Assembly: GCA_963989245.1 (NCBI GenBank) | Contig: OZ022341.1 | Span: forward strand, 77,805,642-77,869,641 | From: Nansenia antarctica | Taxonomy: Eukaryota > Chordata > Actinopteri > Argentiniformes > Microstomatidae | Direction: 5' to 3' | Length of the DNA: 64,000 bases | Shown here: one piece after another, positions 21,430-29,400 of the stretch | How the letters are laid out: every line of letters begins with the position of its first letter | Position numbering within the stretch: position 1 is the first letter of the stretch | The notes under the pieces: generated by a model | The model's input: only the letters and a program-made list of their open reading frames with translations | Told to the model about the DNA's origin: nothing | The model's database searches: none | Position numbers and translations under genes: made by a program

Positions 21430-22800
21430 AGGGGGAGAGGGTTAACTGGTGAAGGCGAGCTTGAAGAGGTGGGTTTTGAGGGCCTGTTTAAATGTTGGGA
21501 GGGTGTTGGCCTGTCTGATGTGGTTGGGGAGGGCGTTCAAGAGGGACGGGGCTGCGGCTGAAAAGGCCCTATCACCCCAGGTCCCTATCACCCCAGGGGC
21601 CTCATTCATAAAAAAGTACTTGAACGTCATCTTTGACTTTCACGTAAGCACATTTTTCTAAACGGACGTAAGCATTATTTATAAAACGGGCTGAGATGGT
21701 TTAAAGTTGCGTACGTGCTTCCTTCTATAAATACCAAACATACTTGGAATTGAACGCAGGTGAATGAGGTTTGTATTAACGCCCTGTGATAGAGGCTCAA
21801 TTATAGCGGCTGAATGAAGCCAAGTGCTATAATATAATATAATACAGACAGACAATACTGACAATATTATATACTGTCTGTATTATATTATATTATAGCA
21901 CTTGGCTTCATTCAGCCGCTATTTGAGCCGCTATCACAGGGCGTTAATACTATATTATAGGGTAGGCGTGCGTCTGGAAGCGGGAGAGGGCAGTAATACC
22001 ACGTTCATTGATAAAATGACATAAGGGATGGAAAGGGGGGATGGCAGTTTTAGAAGGGGGATGATTTGGACTGTTTTTATTTCAGGGGGGGTGCCATTCC
22101 CCCTCATCCCGACTCAACTCGAAATCCAGTATCATTTAGCGCGTGGCCGGGCAAGGCATAGGCATGTTGAAGAGAGATAGACAGCTCCGGAGGGATATAA
22201 AGAAAGACTGAAATACAATCATAAACATTAGTTCCCTTTAAATCTTGAATTTAACCCATTTTCTCGGCTGGTAACAACATCGTTAATTTTATTACGAGCC
22301 ACTTAAACTTCGCATGAATTACAGTAGGCAACGTTTTTCCAGTGCGGCTCACATGCCTGTAATAACTCCGCATAACCAGTAGGTAATGTGCGTAAGCAAG
22401 TTGAATACTCGACGTCGAGCTACGATCGTTTCCACGATCAAATTGACTCACGTTGAAATTGTATAAATCACTACGTTGACGTGGTTTTCTACGTACGACA
22501 CGGGTAAGATCAAAATTTGATCTAAGCACGTTCTATGAATGAGGCCCCAGGTCCCTATCACCCCAGGTCCCTATCACCCCAGGTCCCTATCACCCCAGGT
22601 CCCTATCACCCCAGGTCCTATCACCCCAGGTCCGGAGCTTGGTCCTGGTGGTCTTGAGGATGGTTTGGTCGGCAGACCTGAGGCAACGGGAGGGGGTGTG
22701 GAGGGGGACGAGGTCGGCAAGGTAGGAGGGGGCCAGGTTGTTGGCTTTGTAAGTGGTGAGTAGGATTTTGAAGGGGATCCTGTAGAGAACCATTGTCCCT
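21430..22800 (-). mobile_element. L2-like LINE 3' region, split by a TIR element and a minisatellite
   Basis: The minus strand reads PFKILLTTYKANNLAPSYLA and SADQTILKTTRTKLRTW (22790-22620), then, after the interruption, DRAFSAAAPSLLNALPNHIR and KTHLFKLAFTS (21580-21440), the usual L2-type ORF2 C terminus. At the junction the codons for TWGDR/DLG are expanded as a 17-bp minisatellite (GTCCCTATCACCCCAG units at 21570-21596 and 22549-22630). The LINE reaches within about 20 bp of the zbtb12 coding-exon acceptor. Confidence 0.7.
21596..22548. mobile_element. TIR DNA element (GGGGCCTCATTCATA ends) with a long hairpin
   Basis: Perfect 15-bp inverted ends GGGGCCTCATTCATA/TATGAATGAGGCCCC bound 953 bp inserted in the LINE minisatellite. 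Inside, about 21775-21865 and 21880-21955 are near-perfect inverted arms (GCCAAGTGCTATAATATAAT and its complement). No transposase frame. The target duplication is ambiguous because the site is itself repetitive. Confidence 0.65.
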
Positions 22801-22814
22801 TCCTTCCTCCACAG

Positions 22815-23154
22815 TTAAGATGGAGATGCTGTGTTTCCGGTTGCCCGGCCATGGTGACGCCACCCTGAAGCACATGAACCTGCTGAGGGCGCGGCAGCAC
22901 TTCTGTGACATCACCATCGAAGCCAGCGACAGGAAGACCTTCCGGGGCCACAAGGTGGTGCTGGCCGCCTGCTCCCCCTTCCTCAGAGACCAGTTCCTCC
23001 TCAACCCCTCCTCCAACCTGCAGGTGTGTCTCACACACACACACACACACACTCCCCCTCTGTCTCTCCATCCCTTCCCTCTCCCTCCTTTCCCTCCCTC
23101 TCTCCTTCCTCAGAGACCAGTTCCTCCTCAACCCCTCCTCCAACCTGCAGGTGG

Positions 23155-23221
<67 letters not shown>

Positions 23222-23353
23222 CGAACATGCACACTAACATGCAGACTAACACACACACACACACACTGACACACACACACACACACACACACACTAACAT
23301 GCACACACACACACACGCACACACGCACACACACACATGCACACACACACACA

Positions 23354-23412
<59 letters not shown>

Positions 23413-26400
23413 CCCCCAGGCTGGTCAATCACATACACACACACACAGACACAGACTCACCACTCAAAAACGCAGTGCTTAAGTTAATAATGATGATGAT
23501 GGATGAGTGGATGTGCAAGCCCAATTCACAGACGGACACACAAGTGCATACAGTGGGAAATGACACATTTAATTCAACAAGTTGTGTGTCTAACGCCCCC
23601 ATTATACAGTGCGATAGATAGTACCATATTCTGTCCATGAGATGGTGCTGTCCCCTGCTATTAGGTGAATAAAGTTTTGTTGTTTTGTTTTACAAATTAT
23701 TACATTGTTTTATTGTGTTCACAATTCACAACTTTACCTTGAAATGATAATGCTTTTGAAACTGTTTATTTATGTCACTCTTCAATGCAATATCTGAAAG
23801 AAACTTTGTGGGAATGCAAACAATGGAAGGGAACAGCATTGAGGGCTACTCACTGAGGGTGGCTGTTTGTGTTTATCATGTCAATGACAGGAGGGACATG
23901 ACCAGAACTTTCCAAGTGGGATGGCTGGCCAGGACGGGACAAAGATATGTTGTCTCGTTGGGTGACCAGTGATGATATTTGAACATGGACAGAGAGTTCA
24001 TTTATAGGCAGCAAAGCTATCGCTTCTCGATTGTAACATACCGAGCTATCTAGCTAGTTAATTTCAGACCCCGCAAGTTGTGTGGCAATACAAGGATATT
24101 ATCAGATCAGGTTAGGTTATCTCAGATGCACATGTTTACAAGATTCCTCTTAGAGGAAGCATCTAGAACAAGTCACACAAACACACTGATAACATCATAC
24201 TTAAAGTATACTAAAAAGTGTTGTGGTAAATTCTTTTCTGTCGTGTTTCTGTCGTAGGTGTCGGTGCTCCACAGCTCGTCCGTGGTGTGTGACCTGCTGC
24301 AGTCCTGCTACACCGGGGTGCTTCAGTTCAGCCCCAAGGAGATCGTCAACTACCTGACGGCCGCCAGCTACCTGCAGATGGAGCACGTGGTGGAGAAGTG
24401 CCGGGGAGCCCTGAACAAGTACATGCAGCCCCGCAACTCCCGGGGAGCGCCCAGGGTCAGTACCCGCTTTCTGATGGTGTTTTTATTTTATTTTTTATGT
24501 GATACATTTTTATTCTTATTTCAGGGAATAACACAAGGGAGTGGTAACATATAATCAAACAAAAGAGAAATAGAATGACAAAAATCCAGTACAAATACAA
24601 AATTCCCATAAACCATGCTTTCATTTCGACATTAAAAAAATAAAATAATTAACTACAAAATGAAAAGTACGGTATATGAATGAATGAATGAATGAATGGT
24701 CTTTATTGTCATTGCTATAGTACAGGTACCAAACAACGAAATTTGGGAGGGGTGGCTCCCCTGGTGAGGGCTATAATAAGACATGACAGAGTCACGTCAA
24801 AGTGTATTGGTCATGTACAGGATAGCACAGGTAGTAAACTGTAAGACAGGACATTCAGACAGGACACAGGATACAGGTTGTAAACTGTACAATTAAATGT
24901 GTTCCTTGCAAGCTTCCCCTCAACAGTAACACAGGGCTTAAAGTACTCCGGCACAGTGCCGGATTTCCGGCGCGGGAGAATAAATAAAAAAAACTGCAAT
25001 TGCGGCATTACGCCGACGTGGTGGCGGGGGCGCTGTTTCACAAATAACTTATCTTTCGTGTTTGCTAGCGAAACAGCTGATAGTTGATGTTGACTGCTCA
25101 AGGAGAATACATATTTGAAAGTACAGAATGCCTGAGAGCCTTATATTACATTATATTTTGAATGGCCATCTGGTGCCTGAATATTGTTTTTTCCTTTACA
25201 TATATAATGACATTTCCACCATAAATTGATGGCGAAAGGGCACAAATTGGTGCATATCAATTCACCAGAATGCAAGAAATTAAGTGTTTGATGCTCCTTT
25301 AAGGACCCCCAGACAGCCCTGCTTCATGGGTCCCCCCCGATGTCAAACACCACTGGTACCACCTCCGCCTCATTTTGAGCCAGGAAAAACCCTGAGTAGT
25401 GACGGGAAGCCTTATGGGACGTGGTGCCAAGAAGGAGAATATAAGTGATAGTGGCTTAATAAGTAATCAGTTTGTTCTTTTAAAGACATGTATATATTTT
25501 ATTCTGTATTGTTATAGTCAGGGTTCCCACGGTCATGAAATTCCTGGAAAAGTTATGGAATTTGAAAAACTATTTTCCAGTCTGGAAAAGTTATGGAATT
25601 AACTTAACTGTTTTGGAAAAGTTTTGGAAATATACATTGTGTTTAAAATATGTTCACCGAGCATGTCGCCGGCGACATGGAACGAACACTGTTGTATAAT
25701 AACTTCGCTATCGTTCCGCATAAGAACAATAAATTGTATGGTGAAACCTACATTGTAGCTACAAGTAGAGCCCACCCCCGCGTCTAGACCAACCAGAAGT
25801 CTCTATATCGACGAGCCAATCGGAGGTAATGTTTTCATGTAGTGCGATGCCACCTAACTTGCTTGTTCGCTAATGCTACATAATAATGATCGGCAGTAGG
25901 TAGATCTTTTTGTATATCACAGCCATGTGATTTGCAGATTCGTCCTACTTGCTGGCTATCGTATAGCCTATAATAATTAGTTTGTATAGTTCGCGATGCC
26001 GTGGTGAGGAGAGAAGACAAGAGATGAAAAACACTGCTGGGGGTCAGTATAGTAATGTGGCCTGGAGAAGGGAGGAGGTTCATTAGTTTTGATGTTCTTA
26101 TATTCTTATTATTGCTTAGTCCCTTAGCAGGAAATAAATCTGGGCCAGTTGGCTTCAAAAGGACCATTGTTTAGTTTCTGTCCACAGTCTAGCTGCACCT
26201 GCAGACCAGAACGCACCATGTCCTCCACAGGGCTTTCAGACACATACAAAGAAATGAATAAGAAACTGCTTTGAAATGTGAATTCTGTCCAAAAACGTCT
26301 GTGAACTGAGCTAACAGTTTTGTCTATAGTTATATACTTGTGTGGAGTGTTTTATTTTAGTGTATTTATACCTAAGGCCTCATAGAACAATTTTCAACAT

Positions 26401-29400
26401 CCAAAAGTCTTCTATCTCATTCTGTACAGTTTGTAATCAATACATATTGTAAAGTTTTAGAACTGTTTTTTGTTTTATTTTGTATGTTGCTTTCGTGGTC
26501 ATTTTGAAATACACATAGGGCCGGTTTCACAGACAAGGCTTAAGCCTAGTCCTGGACTAAATCACACTTTCAATGTAAAATCTCCATTGAAGATGCTTTT
26601 TAGTCCAGGATTAGGCTTAAGCCTTGTCTGTGAAACTGGCCCAGTGTCTCCTAAAATTATATATGATAACATACCACAAAAGAGCATTTTGCGCTGAATA
26701 CAATGATATGCAACACTTGATAGTTCCATTTGGGATTACATAAGCTTATTACAAATTAAAATTATTAAAATTGGGAAAATAGAACAATAGACCCCTGGGG
26801 GCAGTGTCTAGATCCCAGACAAATGGTTGCTCACAAAGAGCAGTGTGTGATCAAAATGAAAAGAGTCCTGCAAACCCTTGTCACTGCAAATCAAGTGAAT
26901 GAGTCAGTGTGTGATGATGTCTTGAGAGAGTACAGGGCGTTCTGTGATTTTGCTCTGGTCACTCCAGGTTTCAGAGAATTTTCCCCCACCTCAGATAGAG
27001 TGGATACTCTGTTTCATGAGACCATGGGTTTCTAGCACTGAATTCAAAAGACTTTGGGATGTGGTGAAGGTGCTTCTTGTGATGTCCCATGGACAGGCAA
27101 GTGTGGAGAGGGGTTTCTCTGTCAATAAAGAAGTTGAGGTAGAGAATCTGAAGGAACAGACCTTGGTGGCCCAGAGACTCATTATCGACCACATTAGGGC
27201 AGTTGGAGGAGTGTGTGAAGTTCCGATCACATAAGAACTGCTTATATCAGCTGCAGGTGCAAGGCAGAAGTATTGTACCTACCTTGATGAGCAAAAGAGA
27301 GAGAGAAATAGAAAGACTCTTGACATGAAAAGAAAGTCTCTCATGGATGAACTGGGTGAACTGAAAAAAAAGAGAGCTAGAGTTGAGGCTGATGCCAACG
27401 CCCTGGAGAAAGCTGCAGATGAATATGCAAACAAGGCAGAGACCACTAGCAAACTAACCTTCATTGCAAAGTCTAACAGCCTGCGCCGTTCAGCCAAAGA
27501 AAAGAAAGCAAGTCTTCTGGACATTGAAAAGCAAATCGATGAGAAACTAAAAGAAATGAAGAGTGAGTAGACACAGTTTAGTACCAAACAGCAACGAAAG
27601 CAGGAGACACTCGGTAGTCATTGTATGTGCATACACAGATTCCATGTTCCAGGTTTTAGTCTCAGATTGTTGTGTAGCCTAATGCTGTATGAGGCATTGA
27701 TTGCTCTTGTACCAGACTGTAATTTATTCTATTTTATTGATATATGATATTGATTGATTGACATGTGAGCTACTGAAGTGAACAATTATTTGTAATTGTT
27801 GAATATCTGATTGTCTTGAATATATTAATCTGTTACCTCTTCAATGTTTTTGCTTTCTTGAGCATGTAAATACTGTAGCATTTGGTTATTTGTTGTTGTT
27901 TGTTGATAAATGCTACATTCACTTCAATGCATAATTGAATACAAGAATACAGGTACAGCTCATGCATTTTAACATTGAGACATATATTTTGTATTGACTA
28001 TAAAATAGTATTAATGCATTTAAACATTGAGACAAGAAGCTGTCTTCTGTACCCGCTCTCCCAATATCTCAAACTGTGACCCCCCTCCCCAAGAAAAAGT
28101 TTCAGGCACAGGATTTTATCCCACTTTAAGCCCTGGTAACATAAGCAGGGGTGCACATAACTTTTTGGGGCCAGTGCTCAGAGGAGCACCTAGGGATGCT
28201 GCTTGGTGCTCCCCGAGCTCGCGAGTCACGACCCGTCCCACAGGATGGATGAAAAAGGGATACATGGATAACTTATATTAGCAAAACGACATTTATTCAT
28301 AAATAAAGATGAACGAACAAATTATTGTGTGCAAAACAAAAGAAACAAATGCAAAATCAAATGACTGCTCTTTAAGCATGAAAGTCTGTCAGACTCCTTT
28401 AAACACAATGAAATCAACTGACATCTCTTTAAGCACTGCTCTGTTCTGTTCTGTAAACACTGAAATCAACTTTACAACAAAAAGTTACAGCCTAAGCATT
28501 TATTTATGCTACAAGCTTAATCATCATCATCACTGCTCTCTTGACTGCTGTAAGTTATCACTGTCCTCAATTTCAACCATGGTAGAGGATGTTGTAATGT
28601 AGGCCATCACTTTAAATAGCTCATTATTTTGATTGTGCAACGAAGTCTTTTTTTTTTCTTTTTCTAATAGAATTCCCAACCATATTCCCTGGGTCAGGGG
28701 TCTAGGTGCGATAATGAAGCTGTAAAACAAACGTCTGAACGTTTGAAAGCTTCAGAGAAAAGAAACGTGAAGTCCCTTGGTGTTGTTTTTCCTTTTAGCG
28801 ACGAGTCGTTCGGGACTGAATGTTCACGTGTCGGCGTGATAACCGTGATAACCGTGCGATACGCGATACGCGGAATGAAAGTACGAGTTACGATACTTTC
28901 CGAATGTTTTCGTGAGGGGAAGCGCCGGCAAATAGTTACTTAGTGGGGCTTGCTTCTTTGACATTTTGACGGCTCGTCGGGTGCCTCAGTGATGCAGCAG
29001 TCAGCAGTCAGCAGTTGGATTTTGAGGAAGTAAATTCCTCTCCCAGCGCTCCCAGCTGTTGGTGCGCAAGAGCGCCTTCATGCAGCTGGTCTGCCGCGCA
29101 GCATGCATTTTGGTGACGCATGCGCACTGGCGCACCAGTTATGTGCACCCCTGAACATAAGGCAATAAGTGTTCTAAGATAAATTGGGTAATACAATGTC
29201 CAGTACAAAAATGATGAACACGATGTGCTGGTTTGTGCTGTTATTAGATTTTTATTCAACAGTGACGTTCTTGATCACATCCCAGTTGATGGGGTCAGGA
29301 AAACCCCCTGAACCGTTCCACCCCTACCACTGACTGAGTATCAAGGAGGCAGTTGTAATGTAGTCAAAGCCTCTCTCAGTTGCATCAATGCTTTTATATC

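Larger units (their letters stand above)
19011..22814. other. ehmt2-zbtb12 intergenic region (divergent genes)
   Basis: About 3.8 kb between divergent genes. It holds a MITE (19488-19640), a BED-finger gene fragment (19960-20502), a short GTAAG run near 21009 and a LINE block interrupted by a TIR element (21430-22800). I see no other coding exon. A zbtb12 5' non-coding exon may lie here but is not identifiable. Confidence 0.6.
24932..28136 (+). mobile_element. Degenerate autonomous-size hAT element in zbtb12 intron 2
   Basis: Ends CAGGGCTTAAAGT (24932) and ACTTTAAGCCCTG (28124-28136) are inverted, each with GTAACA next to it. It contains a relic of a BED-type 5' coding region (25395-25427, shared with 20049-20081) and the C terminus of a hAT-type protein at 26821-27570. 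A CAGGGTTCCCACGG repeat (from about 25518) and a hairpin MITE (26515-26645) inserted later. The gene is broken. Confidence 0.6.

Noticed and set aside
23026..23487. Thr-His and Val-Cys repeat open frames up to 150 residues
   Set aside because: Pure CA/GT microsatellite translation with no protein-like composition.
25399..25602. Small open frame in the zbtb12 intron as a host exon
   Set aside because: Its 5' part copies the BED-type fragment at 20049, and the rest is a CAGGGTTCCCACGG repeat; no splice support.
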